From contig JAHBTQ010000001.1 of assembly GCA_019638495.1 (NCBI GenBank), forward strand, positions 868,001 through 932,000: a stretch of 64,000 bases of DNA, given 5' to 3'. The DNA comes from Taibaiella sp. GTDB taxonomy: Bacteria; Bacteroidota; Bacteroidia; Chitinophagales; Chitinophagaceae. The position numbers and the translations under genes were made by a program. Positions 1-7,073 of this stretch are shown one piece after another. The notes beneath the pieces were generated by a model, which made no database searches, was not told where the DNA came from, and saw only the letters and a program-made list of their open reading frames with translations. Numbering within the stretch: position 1 is the stretch's first letter; each line of letters begins with the position of its first letter.

Positions 1-104
1 TTTATTACCAGGCTTACCCTGAAATAGTAGCAGGTGGTTTGTTGAGTGACGCGGTTATTACGCTAAGTAGTCTTAATGTGATAGCAGGGGAACTGGACGC
101 ATAA
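1..104 (+). CDS. nuoD: NADH-quinone oxidoreductase subunit D, C-terminal end (partial)
   Basis: Only the last 33 codons lie inside the window; the frame is open from base 3 to a TAA at 102-104. The tail reads GGLLSDAVITLSSLNVIAGE and ends LDA. It matches the usual end of NuoD, the 49-kDa quinone-site subunit of complex I, where a G-x-LL-x-DA-x-x-x-L-x-S-L-x-x-x-x-G-E-x-D pattern closes the protein. The following gene is nuoE, which is the expected order. The final residue is alanine where most NuoD proteins end in arginine. The identification rests on a short stretch plus synteny. Confidence 0.8.
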   Translation, partial: YYQAYPEIVAGGLLSDAVITLSSLNVIAGELDA

Positions 105-132
105 TATTTTTGAATAACGACAACGATTATAA

Positions 133-630
133 ATGGAAATTCGCTTTTCAGAGGAGAAGATGAACAAGGTGAGGGAGATCATCGCGCGTTACCCGGAGGG
201 TAAACAGAAGAGTGCGCTTATCCCTTTGCTTCATCTTGCGCAAGATGAGTTCGGCGGCTGGCTCGACGTCCCTGTAATGGACTATGTGGCAAGCATCCTC
301 AACATTCTTCCTATAGAAGTGTATGAGGTAGCTACCTTCTATACAATGTTCAATACCAAGCCGGTTGGTAAGTACTTGCTGGAAGTTTGCCAGACGGGAC
401 CGTGTATGCTCAATGGAAGCGACGACATTATCGATTACATAAAGGAGAAATTGGGAATAGGCCCGGGAGAAACGACTCCAGATGGCCTCTTTACGCTGAA
501 ACCTGCTGAGTGTCTCGGTGCCTGTGGCTACGCACCTATGATGCAATTAGGTAAGACGTACCGCGAGCATTTGACAAAAGAAAAGATTGATGCGCTGATA
601 TTGGAGTTGAGGGGCGCAGCAAATAACTAG
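133..630 (+). CDS. nuoE: NADH-quinone oxidoreductase subunit E (24-kDa, 2Fe-2S)
   Basis: A 165-residue thioredoxin-like [2Fe-2S] subunit of the NADH-oxidising arm of complex I, which carries cluster N1a next to the FMN subunit NuoF. The four cluster ligands are visible as C86-x4-C91 (CQTGPC) and C127-x3-C131 (CLGAC), the standard NuoE spacing. The N-terminal half has the usual helical bundle, with the conserved ATFYTMF segment around residues 67-73. It lies 28 bp after nuoD. Its normal partner nuoF is not the next gene: two unrelated small genes (634-1471) intervene. Length and motifs are normal, and the protein should be cytoplasmic. Confidence 0.97.
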   Translation: MEIRFSEEKMNKVREIIARYPEGKQKSALIPLLHLAQDEFGGWLDVPVMDYVASILNILPIEVYEVATFYTMFNTKPVGKYLLEVCQTGPCMLNGSDDIIDYIKEKLGIGPGETTPDGLFTLKPAECLGACGYAPMMQLGKTYREHLTKEKIDALILELRGAANN

Positions 631-633
631 CAG

Positions 634-1035
634 ATGGCTATAGACCTGAAACTGGTATTCCAGCTATCTGCACCGCCGCAAAGGGTTTTGGAGTTGTTGA
701 CAAATGCGGCACTTGTGAGGAAATGGAGCGGCAGCGACGCAGTGATAGAAGCAAAAGAGGGCGGCGTTTTTGAGATGTTCGACGGATGGGTATCAGGTAA
801 GGTTACCAAAATCGGTGCCAAAGAGTTGGCCTACACATGGAAGACCAGTGATTGGCCAGCTGAGACAAAGGAAAGTGAAGTTCTTTACATATTGGAAGGT
901 CGTGATGGCGGAACCAAAGTAACGGTGCACCATACCGGCCTGCCAACCGAAGACGAAGCAGCAAGTCACCGCTCCGGGTGGACAGACTATTTCTTCGACC
1001 CTTTGGAAGACTATATCATGATTTTCGAACAGTAA
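634..1035 (+). CDS. SRPBCC / AHSA1-like domain protein
   Basis: A 133-residue protein with the START/AHSA1 fold pattern: an N-terminal segment like F-x-L-S-A-P-P-x-R-V-x-x-x-L-T, then W-S-G-x-x-A in the second strand, and the closing helix after H-x-G-L-P. Such proteins bind small hydrophobic ligands, but no substrate can be named from sequence. It starts 3 bp after nuoE stops and ends 1 bp before the next start, so it is translated as part of the nuo message. It carries no signal peptide. It is not a known complex I subunit. Whether it assists assembly or is a passenger cannot be decided here. Confidence 0.75.
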   Translation: MAIDLKLVFQLSAPPQRVLELLTNAALVRKWSGSDAVIEAKEGGVFEMFDGWVSGKVTKIGAKELAYTWKTSDWPAETKESEVLYILEGRDGGTKVTVHHTGLPTEDEAASHRSGWTDYFFDPLEDYIMIFEQ

Positions 1036-1036
1036 A

Positions 1037-1471
1037 ATGAGATTGATTTTTACAACAACGTTACTTTGTCTGAGTTGTGCGGTATTCGCACAGCAGCCGG
1101 ATTATGCAGCGTTGAATCATGCTATAGCAGACTTCGATAAAGCATTGGAGTCGCGAGATAGCCTTGCATTGAAGTGGCTACTAAATGATAAGATTTCATA
1201 CGGGCACTCCAATGGTTGGATAGAAAACAAGAAAGAAGTGATCGCAGACTTGTTTAATGGCAAGTTGGTTTATAAAAAAATTGTGGCCACAAAACCGGAA
1301 GTTAGCACTTCTGGCAATGTTGCTGCGGCAAGAAGCATTGCAGATATCGATGCTGCGCTTGATGGCAAAATGATGTCCTTTAAGTTGAAAGTGCTCCAGG
1401 TCTGGACCTGGGACGATGGACACTGGACGCTCTTTGCTCGTCAAAGCGTACCGGTATCAAAAGAAAAATAA
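1037..1471 (+). CDS. Secreted DUF4440 / NTF2-like protein
   Basis: A 144-residue protein with a clear N-terminal signal peptide (a hydrophobic stretch ending in AVFAQQ, so cleavage is expected near residue 18). The mature part looks like the SnoaL/NTF2-like DUF4440 fold: an initial helix A-x-x-D-F-x-x-A-L-x-x-R-D, the Y-G-H-S-N-G-W segment, and the closing strands V-x-x-V-W-x-W-x-x-G-H-W-x-L-x-A-R-Q. These are small periplasmic or secreted cone-shaped domains, mostly of unknown function. It follows the SRPBCC gene by 1 bp and is followed by a CCCCTGTAGGGG element in front of nuoF. Its presence inside a respiratory operon is unusual. Confidence 0.7.
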   Translation: MRLIFTTTLLCLSCAVFAQQPDYAALNHAIADFDKALESRDSLALKWLLNDKISYGHSNGWIENKKEVIADLFNGKLVYKKIVATKPEVSTSGNVAAARSIADIDAALDGKMMSFKLKVLQVWTWDDGHWTLFARQSVPVSKEK

Positions 1472-1484
1472 TAATAAACGTTAA

Positions 1485-1505
1485 AGCCCCTGTAGGGGTT
1501 TGGGG
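1485..1505 (+). repeat. CCCCTGTAGGGG dispersed element before nuoF
   Basis: A short hairpin (GCCCC-TGT-AGGGG) followed by TTTGGGG ends directly at the nuoF ATG. Near copies occur before nuoL (7051-7073), after nuoL (8964-8986, inverted), before nuoM (9071-9098) and before actB (36061-36082). Confidence 0.7.
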
Positions 1506-1506
1506 T

Positions 1507-2862
1507 ATGGCAGTAAAACTATTATTAGCAAATGACCACGTCGAAGGGATTCGTTACTACGATACCTATCGCAAGCACGGTGGTTACACAACGGCTGAGA
1601 AGGCATTTAAGATGTCTCCTGCCGATATTGTGGAAGAAGTGAAAAAGAGCGGCCTGCGCGGCCGTGGTGGTGCAGGCTTCCCTACAGGCATGAAGTGGAG
1701 CTTCCTGGCAAAGCCGGAAGGAGTGCCACGTCACCTCGTTTGTAATGCTGATGAATCGGAGCCCGGTACCTTCAAGGATCGCTACCTCATGGAGTTTCAC
1801 CCTCACCTTTTCATTGAGGGGCTGCTCATTAGCAGCTATGCCCTGGGCAGCAACGCCACCTATATATACATTCGTGGCGAGTATGCGTGGATCCCTGATA
1901 TTCTGGAGCAGGCAATTGCAGAAGCTAAAAACCATGGTTGGTTAGGAAAAAATATTCTGGGCTCTGGCTTCGATTGCGAAATATACGTTCATCGTGGTGC
2001 TGGTGCCTATATCTGCGGCGAGGAAACAGCGCTCATCGAGTCGCTGGAGGGCAAGCGCGGCAACCCACGCCTGAAACCACCATTCCCTGCGATACAGGGT
2101 GTGTGGATGCGCCCTACGGTCGTGAATAATGTGGAGACACTTGCGGCAGTAGTGCCCATCATTGCAATGGGCGGCGATGAATATGCCAAGATTGGCGTTG
2201 GTCGTTCTACAGGTACAAAGCTCCTTTCGGTTTGCGGTAACGTAAACAAGCCGGGTGTTTATGAAATAGACATGACCTGCTCGGTTGAAGAATTCATTTA
2301 CAGCGATGAATATTGCGGTGGCATTCCGAAGGGACGTAAACTCAAAGCATGTATCCCTGGTGGCTCATCGGTGCCAATAGTTCCGGCCAACCTGCTGCTG
2401 AAAACAGCAAAAGGTGAGACACGATACATGAACTACGAGAGCCTTTCAGACGGCGGCTTTGCTACCGGTACCATGATGGGATCCGGCGGTTTCATTGTGC
2501 TCGATGATGCCCAATGCGTTGTTCGGCATACAATGACGCTCGCCCGCTTTTACACACACGAAAGTTGCGGCCAGTGCAGTCCTTGCCGCGAGGGTACTGG
2601 CTGGATGTACAAGATCCTGAAGAATATTGAGTACGGTAAAGGCAAAATGAGCGATATAGATCTGCTTTGGGACATCCAGCGCCGCATTGAGGGCAATACT
2701 ATTTGCCCGCTTGGCGATGCAGCAGCTTGGCCAGTCGCAGCAGCCATCCGCCACTTCCGCGATGAGTTTGAGTGGCATGTGCTGAACCCTGACGAATCAC
2801 AAAAACGTAACTACGGGCTGGCCCATTATGCCGACCCAATACATGTACCGGCCGGCGCATAA
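1507..2862 (+). CDS. nuoF: NADH-quinone oxidoreductase subunit F (FMN, NADH-binding)
   Basis: The 451-residue flavoprotein of complex I that oxidises NADH. The FMN/NADH site shows as the glycine-rich RGRGGAGFPTG (51-61), NADESEPGTFKDR (80-92) and GAGAYICGEETALIESLEGK from about residue 164. The N3 [4Fe-4S] cluster ligands are C354-x2-C357-x2-C360 (SCGQCSPCREGT) and C400 (TICPLGD). Length is typical. The start follows directly on a CCCCTGTAGGGGTTTGGGG element, so the 5' untranslated part of the message may form a hairpin at the ribosome site. The gene is separated from its partner nuoE by two accessory genes. Confidence 0.98.
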   Translation: MAVKLLLANDHVEGIRYYDTYRKHGGYTTAEKAFKMSPADIVEEVKKSGLRGRGGAGFPTGMKWSFLAKPEGVPRHLVCNADESEPGTFKDRYLMEFHPHLFIEGLLISSYALGSNATYIYIRGEYAWIPDILEQAIAEAKNHGWLGKNILGSGFDCEIYVHRGAGAYICGEETALIESLEGKRGNPRLKPPFPAIQGVWMRPTVVNNVETLAAVVPIIAMGGDEYAKIGVGRSTGTKLLSVCGNVNKPGVYEIDMTCSVEEFIYSDEYCGGIPKGRKLKACIPGGSSVPIVPANLLLKTAKGETRYMNYESLSDGGFATGTMMGSGGFIVLDDAQCVVRHTMTLARFYTHESCGQCSPCREGTGWMYKILKNIEYGKGKMSDIDLLWDIQRRIEGNTICPLGDAAAWPVAAAIRHFRDEFEWHVLNPDESQKRNYGLAHYADPIHVPAGA

Positions 2863-2882
2863 AGCGTTAGCCTCTAAAATGA

Positions 2883-2926
2883 GCTTTGCGAATCTTTGCG
2901 ATACTTAGCGACCTTTGCGGTTAAAT
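2883..2926 (+). repeat. CTTTGCGnnn array, upstream arm of the GxxExxY cassette
   Basis: Four 10-nt units (CTTTGCGAAT, CTTTGCGATA, CTTAGCGACC, TTTGCGGTTA) stand head to tail. The same array occurs inverted after the GxxExxY gene at 3310-3353, and a solo copy lies at 19823-19866. Confidence 0.75.
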
Positions 2927-2931
2927 GAAAT

Positions 2932-3309
2932 ATGAATGAAAACGAACTTTCAAATATAATAATTGGGGAGGCGATAGCTGTGCATCAGGTGCTGGGTCCC
3001 GGTTTACTTGAGTCAGTTTACGAGGAATGCCTTGTTCATCGACTAATAAAGCGAGGGGTTAATGTAGAACGTCAGAAGCCAATACCGCTAATATTTGAAG
3101 AGGTAAGTATGGAATGTGGATTTAGATGTGATATTTTAGTAGATAGAAAAGTAATAGTTGAAGTGAAAGCAGTTGAAGGCATTAACGATGTTCATTTAGC
3201 ACAGGTGCTTACATACCTGAAGCTAACTGATACTAAGTTGGGGCTGTTGATGAATTTTAATGTAGTTCGTTTAAAGGATGGCATTAAAAGGGTAGCAAAT
3301 AAGTTGTAG
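2932..3309 (+). CDS. GxxExxY family protein (predicted PD-(D/E)XK fold)
   Basis: A 125-residue protein with the defining signature G-P-G-L-L-E-S-V-Y-E-E near residues 22-32. Later comes a nuclease-like core, C-D-I-L-V-D followed by V-I-V-E-V-K-A-V-E, i.e. D...ExK. GxxExxY proteins are common in Bacteroidota and Planctomycetes, are predicted to adopt the PD-(D/E)XK fold, and have no settled function. The gene sits alone between nuoF and nuoG and is bracketed by inverted arrays of CTTTGCGnnn units. It looks like a self-contained cassette dropped into the nuo operon. Its codons are AT-richer than those of its neighbours, another sign of separate origin. Confidence 0.9.
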   Translation: MNENELSNIIIGEAIAVHQVLGPGLLESVYEECLVHRLIKRGVNVERQKPIPLIFEEVSMECGFRCDILVDRKVIVEVKAVEGINDVHLAQVLTYLKLTDTKLGLLMNFNVVRLKDGIKRVANKL

Positions 3310-3353
3310 AACCGCTAAGGACGCAAAGTCTGACGCAAAGGAATCGCAAAGAA
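3310..3353 (-). repeat. CTTTGCGnnn array, downstream arm of the GxxExxY cassette
   Basis: On the minus strand this reads CTTTGCGATT, CCTTTGCGTCAGA, CTTTGCGTCC, TTAGCGGTTC: the same 10-nt units as at 2883-2926 in inverted orientation. Its outer edge abuts the nuoG start at 3355. Confidence 0.75.
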
Positions 3354-3354
3354 C

Positions 3355-4446
3355 ATGAGTGAACAACCACAAAATTTCAAAGTAACGATAGATAACATCA
3401 GTATCGAAGTGCCACCGGGCACCACCATACTGAATGCAGCGCGTATGATAGGTGGCGATGTTACTCCACCCGCTATGTGCTATTACTCCAAGTTGAAGAA
3501 CAGTGGAGGTAAGTGCCGCACCTGCCTGGTAGAAGTGAGCAAAGGTTCCGAAAAGGACCCTCGCCCTATGCCCAAGTTGGTGGCTAGCTGCCGCACTACG
3601 GTTATGGATGGCATGGAGGTTAAGAATATCACCTCTGAAAAGGTGGTTGACGCGCGCAAAGGCGTTGTGGAGTTCCTGCTCCTTAATCACCCGCTTGACT
3701 GCCCTGTTTGCGACCAGGCTGGCGAGTGCGACCTGCAGAACCTCAGCTACGAGCATGGCACCGAGGCTACTCGCTACGAATTCAAGCGCCGCACATTCGA
3801 GAAAGAAGATATTGGACCATACATTTCGCTGCACATGAACCGTTGTATCATGTGCTTCCGTTGCGTATTTACAGCCGATCAGCTTACCGAGCGTCGCGAG
3901 CATGGCATTCTGGACCGTGGCGACCATGCGCAGATCAGCACCCTGCTGGGCACAGCTCTCGAAAACGATTTTATAGGCAACGTAATTGACGTTTGTCCGG
4001 TAGGAGCGCTTACCGACAAGACATTCCGCTTCAAAAACCGCGTTTGGTTCACGAAACCCGTAGATGCGCACCGCGATTGCCCTACGTGTTCCGGCAAAGC
4101 GCGCTTGTGGATGCGTGGCGAGGAGGTATTCCGTGTCACAGCGCGTAAGGATCAGTGGGGCGAAGTGGAAGAGTGGATATGTAACGATTGCCGTTTCCAC
4201 AAAAAAGAGGCAAGTGACTGGGTGGTTGAAGGGCCGTCAAACATACCTCGTAGCAGCGTGATCTCCCAGGGACACTATGCTGGTAACGTAGGAACGGCTG
4301 AAACACCGGTATTAATAGATAAGGTGATAGGCAAGCAGCCCAAGATTACATTGGATATACACAGCATTAGTGATGTGAATCGCCCAGAAATAGAATTGTC
4401 GAGGATCGAAGGGCCGGCACATTCCGATGATTTTAAGAAAAAATAA
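3355..4446 (+). CDS. nuoG: NADH-quinone oxidoreductase subunit G, short form
   Basis: A 363-residue short NuoG that keeps the iron-sulfur N-terminus and lacks the long molybdopterin-like domain. Visible ligand sets are C42, C54, C57 and C79 for the [2Fe-2S] cluster; H112, C116, C119 and C125 (HxxxCxxCxxxxxC) for one [4Fe-4S] cluster; and C164, C167, C170 and C214 for the other. Two further CxxC pairs, C242/C245 and C276/C279, follow and could bind another metal or cluster. The last 80 residues are polar and probably flexible. The subunit passes electrons from NuoF towards NuoI. The gene starts right after the downstream CTTTGCGnnn array. Confidence 0.96.
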   Translation: MSEQPQNFKVTIDNISIEVPPGTTILNAARMIGGDVTPPAMCYYSKLKNSGGKCRTCLVEVSKGSEKDPRPMPKLVASCRTTVMDGMEVKNITSEKVVDARKGVVEFLLLNHPLDCPVCDQAGECDLQNLSYEHGTEATRYEFKRRTFEKEDIGPYISLHMNRCIMCFRCVFTADQLTERREHGILDRGDHAQISTLLGTALENDFIGNVIDVCPVGALTDKTFRFKNRVWFTKPVDAHRDCPTCSGKARLWMRGEEVFRVTARKDQWGEVEEWICNDCRFHKKEASDWVVEGPSNIPRSSVISQGHYAGNVGTAETPVLIDKVIGKQPKITLDIHSISDVNRPEIELSRIEGPAHSDDFKKK

Positions 4447-4532
4447 TGTGTTTTGAGCCTGGCAGGCGTTTCGCTGTTAGAATTGTGTCAAACAATAACC
4501 TCCGCCGGCTTAATTTTTTAACTAACTAAAAC

Positions 4533-4540
4533 TACTTTTG
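4533..4540 (+). promoter_or_regulatory. Possible internal promoter -7 box before nuoH
   Basis: TACTTTTG fits the Bacteroidota -7 consensus TAnnTTTG and ends 7 nt before the nuoH ATG, which would give a nearly leaderless message. No good TTTG -33 element is seen at the right distance. The nuoG-nuoH gap (101 bp) is one of the longer ones in the operon. Confidence 0.3.
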
Positions 4541-4547
4541 CGCCACT

Positions 4548-5624
4548 ATGCTGTTACTTCAGATTGATACAGCGCTCATACTGGAAAAGGTGATCCTTAT
4601 CTCGGTTATTCTCATGGGCTCACTTGGCATTGCCATGTATGCTACCTGGGGCGAGCGTAAGGTGGCTGCCATCATGCAGGATCGTATCGGACCGAATCGT
4701 GCTGGCCCCCTGGGACTTCTGCAGCCTCTTGCCGACGGTGTTAAGCTGTTTTTCAAGGAAGAGATCATACCTGACAGGTCCACCCGTCTCATTTTCATAC
4801 TCGGCCCGTGTCTTGCTATGCTCACTGCGCTTATGACAAGTGCAGTAGTGCCATGGGCGCCTGATCTGGTTACTGATTCCGGCCGCACCATCACTTTCCA
4901 GGTTGCAGACATTAATATAGGTATCCTCTTCGTTTTTGGTGTAGTAAGCCTTGGCGTATATGGCATTATGCTCGGTGGTTGGGCGTCTAACAATAAGTTC
5001 TCACTCCTCAGTAGCATCCGCGCCGCATCACAGGCCATCTCTTATGAGTTGGCAATGGGTATCAGCCTCATCGCCCTACTCATGATGACCGGCTCACTCA
5101 GCCTGCGCGACATCGTTCAACAGCAGCACGGTTTCTGGGCCGACGGTTATTTTACCTGGAATGTATTCAAACAGCCATTGGGTTTCATCATCTTCCTTAC
5201 TTGTGCGTTTGCAGAACTTAACCGCGCACCATTCGACCTTCCGGAGTGCGAAAGCGAGCTTAACATGGGATACCACCTCGAGTATTCATCGATGAAGCTC
5301 GGCTTCTACTTGTTTGCTGAGTATATCAACCTTTTCATTAGCTCCACTATTATTATTACGCTGTTCTTTGGCGGGTACAACTTCCCGTTCATGGATCAGG
5401 TAGCCGGGGCTGTGTCACCGCTTTTGTTTAGTATCATTTGCATACTGGTTCTTATCAGCAAGGCCGTGGGTATGGTGCTTTTCTTTATGTTCATCCGCTG
5501 GACGTTGCCACGTTTCCGTTACGACCAGCTCATGAAACTCGGATGGCGCTCACTCATTCCACTGGCATTAGTAAATATGCTGGTAACAGGTGCAGCCATA
5601 TTGTTTGTGTTTAAAGGTAAATAA
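4548..5624 (+). CDS. nuoH: NADH-quinone oxidoreductase subunit H
   Basis: A 358-residue polytopic membrane subunit at the junction of the peripheral and membrane arms of complex I, helping to form the quinone cavity. Conserved family stretches are E-R-K-V-A-A-I-M-Q-D-R-I-G-P-N-R-A-G (the NuoH amphipathic loop, residues 32-49), G-W-A-S-N-N-K-F-S-L-L (about 144-154), A-F-A-E-L-N-R-A-P-F-D-L-P-E-C-E-S-E (about 220-237), and W-T-L-P-R-F-R-Y-D-Q-L near the C-terminus. About eight hydrophobic helices can be counted. Length is typical of bacterial NuoH. Confidence 0.98.
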   Translation: MLLLQIDTALILEKVILISVILMGSLGIAMYATWGERKVAAIMQDRIGPNRAGPLGLLQPLADGVKLFFKEEIIPDRSTRLIFILGPCLAMLTALMTSAVVPWAPDLVTDSGRTITFQVADINIGILFVFGVVSLGVYGIMLGGWASNNKFSLLSSIRAASQAISYELAMGISLIALLMMTGSLSLRDIVQQQHGFWADGYFTWNVFKQPLGFIIFLTCAFAELNRAPFDLPECESELNMGYHLEYSSMKLGFYLFAEYINLFISSTIIITLFFGGYNFPFMDQVAGAVSPLLFSIICILVLISKAVGMVLFFMFIRWTLPRFRYDQLMKLGWRSLIPLALVNMLVTGAAILFVFKGK

Positions 5625-5665
5625 GTTCGTATTGGAGATTTTGTCGCCTTTCGAAAAAGAGAACA

Positions 5666-6175
5666 ATGCAGAAACTAACTAACAGGGCAGTACAGATAGA
5701 CCGGAGTCCGATGACATTTTCGGAGCGTGCCTACCTGCCTGCAATAGCAAAGGGCCTGGGTACTACCCTCAGCCACATATTCAAAAAGAAAGCTACCGTT
5801 AGCTATCCGGAAGTAAAGCGCCCGTTCAGCCCGGTGTTCCGAGGCCTGCACATCCTGAACAGGGATGAAAACGGGGCAGAGCGCTGCACTGCTTGTGGCC
5901 TGTGTGCGCTGGCCTGTCCGGCAGAAGCCATCACCATGGAGGCGGCCGAGCGCAAGGCCGGTGAAGAACACCTGTATCGTGAAGAAAAGTATGCGGCAAA
6001 GTATGAGATCAACATGCTCCGCTGCATTTTCTGTGGCTACTGCGAAGAGGCCTGTCCTAAAGACGCGGTTTACCTAACCGAAACTGTAATGCCTACCAAC
6101 TACAACAGGGCAGCATTCATATATAAGAAGGAAGACCTCCTTATTCCTCACCCTCACAAAAAAGACGGCAAGTAA
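5666..6175 (+). CDS. nuoI: NADH-quinone oxidoreductase subunit I (two 4Fe-4S)
   Basis: A 169-residue ferredoxin-like subunit carrying clusters N6a and N6b, the last wire before N2 and quinone. Two classic 8-iron motifs are present: C-T-A-C-G-L-C-A-L-A-C-P and C-I-F-C-G-Y-C-E-E-A-C-P. The first 45 residues provide the amphipathic anchor. It begins 41 bp after nuoH, and nuoJ starts 3 bp after its stop, so translation is probably coupled. The GPxxYxxx-like tail of other NuoI proteins is replaced by a lysine- and histidine-rich end. Confidence 0.97.
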   Translation: MQKLTNRAVQIDRSPMTFSERAYLPAIAKGLGTTLSHIFKKKATVSYPEVKRPFSPVFRGLHILNRDENGAERCTACGLCALACPAEAITMEAAERKAGEEHLYREEKYAAKYEINMLRCIFCGYCEEACPKDAVYLTETVMPTNYNRAAFIYKKEDLLIPHPHKKDGK

Positions 6176-6178
6176 AAT

Positions 6179-6703
6179 ATGGACATTTACGACAAGCTTT
6201 TTTGGTTGCTTTCTGCTATTACCGTTGGCTGTGCATTAGGTGTCATTCTCAGCAGAAACCCTGTTAACAGCGTACTTTTCCTGGTTATGACCTTTATGTG
6301 CATTTCAGGTCACTACATCTTAATGAACGCGCAGTTTTTGTGGATTGTAAATCTCATTGTATATGCAGGTGCAATCATGGTGCTTTTCCTTTTTGTGATA
6401 ATGCTGATGAACCTCAACTCTGATGTTGAGCCGCAGAAGGGACAATTGGTCCAGTTGGCAGGGGTCATATCCGGCGGTGTGCTGTTTCTGGTGCTGCTTG
6501 CTGCCGTTAAGACTGCGGTGCCTGTTGGCATTGACAAACAATCGCTTGATATTGGTCTGATTGAAAATCTCGGTAAAACATTGTTCAAAGATTATGTGTT
6601 GCCGTTCGAGATAAGTAGCGTCCTCTTCCTCAGTGCGATGATTGGTGCGGTAGTAATAGGCAAGAAAGACGATTCAGCAATAACAAACGAAACAGTACAA
6701 TAA
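6179..6703 (+). CDS. nuoJ: NADH-quinone oxidoreductase subunit J
   Basis: A 174-residue membrane subunit with five hydrophobic segments. The family signatures are N-P-V-N-S-V-L-F-L-V (about 27-36), I-V-Y-A-G-A-I-M-V-L-F-L-F-V-I-M-L (about 60-76, containing the pi-bulge helix important for coupling) and a C-terminal helix ending G-A-V-V-I-G-K-K. It begins 3 bp after nuoI and is followed 40 bp later by the preferred nuoK start. Nothing departs from the family. Confidence 0.96.
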   Translation: MDIYDKLFWLLSAITVGCALGVILSRNPVNSVLFLVMTFMCISGHYILMNAQFLWIVNLIVYAGAIMVLFLFVIMLMNLNSDVEPQKGQLVQLAGVISGGVLFLVLLAAVKTAVPVGIDKQSLDIGLIENLGKTLFKDYVLPFEISSVLFLSAMIGAVVIGKKDDSAITNETVQ

Positions 6704-6743
6704 GTTTATGGCCGGCGTTGCCGCCGGCAAAAGGGGGTTTTAT

Positions 6744-7049
6744 ATGCCGGTAAATTCAACACATTATTTGTTCCTGAGCCTGTTGCTTTTTTCAATAGGT
6801 ATTATGGGAACACTCATGCGCAGAAATGCTATTATTATATTCATGTGCATTGAGCTCATGCTCAACTCTGTGAACCTGCTGCTCGTTGCCTTCTCCAAAA
6901 TATTCGGGGACGCCAACGCGCAGCTATTCGTGTTTTTCATAATGGTGGTTGCCGCGGCTGAGGTTGCTGTGGGGCTCGCCATCATAGTAATGATGTATCG
7001 TAAGGTGCACTCGGTTGACATAAATATTCTGAATAGACTAAAACATTAA
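6744..7049 (+). CDS. nuoK: NADH-quinone oxidoreductase subunit K
   Basis: A 101-residue three-helix membrane subunit homologous to MrpC. The first helix has L-F-S-I-G-I-M-G, then M-R-R-N-A-I-I-I-F-M-C-I-E-L-M-L-N-S-V-N. The glutamate in C-I-E-L-M-L-N is the conserved proton-channel residue. The ATG at 6744 was chosen because it gives the family's normal N-terminus and is preceded by a purine-rich AAAAGGGGG. An upstream in-frame ATG at 6708 would add 12 glycine/alanine-rich residues, and that stretch overlaps a 7-bp stem hairpin (GCCGGCG-TTGC-CGCCGGC, 6710-6727) that fits an untranslated leader better. Confidence 0.95.
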   Translation: MPVNSTHYLFLSLLLFSIGIMGTLMRRNAIIIFMCIELMLNSVNLLLVAFSKIFGDANAQLFVFFIMVVAAAEVAVGLAIIVMMYRKVHSVDINILNRLKH

Positions 7050-7050
7050 T

Positions 7051-7073
7051 AGGCCCTCTCAGGGGTTTGGCTT
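7051..7073 (+). repeat. CCCCTTTAGGGG-like element before nuoL
   Basis: AGGCCCTCTCAGGGGTTTGG lies between the nuoK stop and the nuoL ATG. It is a degenerate copy of the CCCCTTTAGGGGTTTGGGG element and again touches a start codon. Confidence 0.55.

Noticed and set aside
3843..3900. Apparent loss of a cluster cysteine in NuoG after CIMCFRC
   Set aside because: The ligand set for that cluster is C164, C167, C170 and the downstream C214, all present. The position that differs is not a required ligand.
3271..4200. A 309-codon minus-strand frame opposite nuoG
   Set aside because: It is antisense to nuoG, whose cluster ligands are all intact. It has no family features.
6708..6743. Upstream start for nuoK adding 12 residues
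   Set aside because: The added residues are unlike NuoK and fall on a GCCGGCG-TTGC-CGCCGGC hairpin. The ATG at 6744 gives the normal N-terminus.
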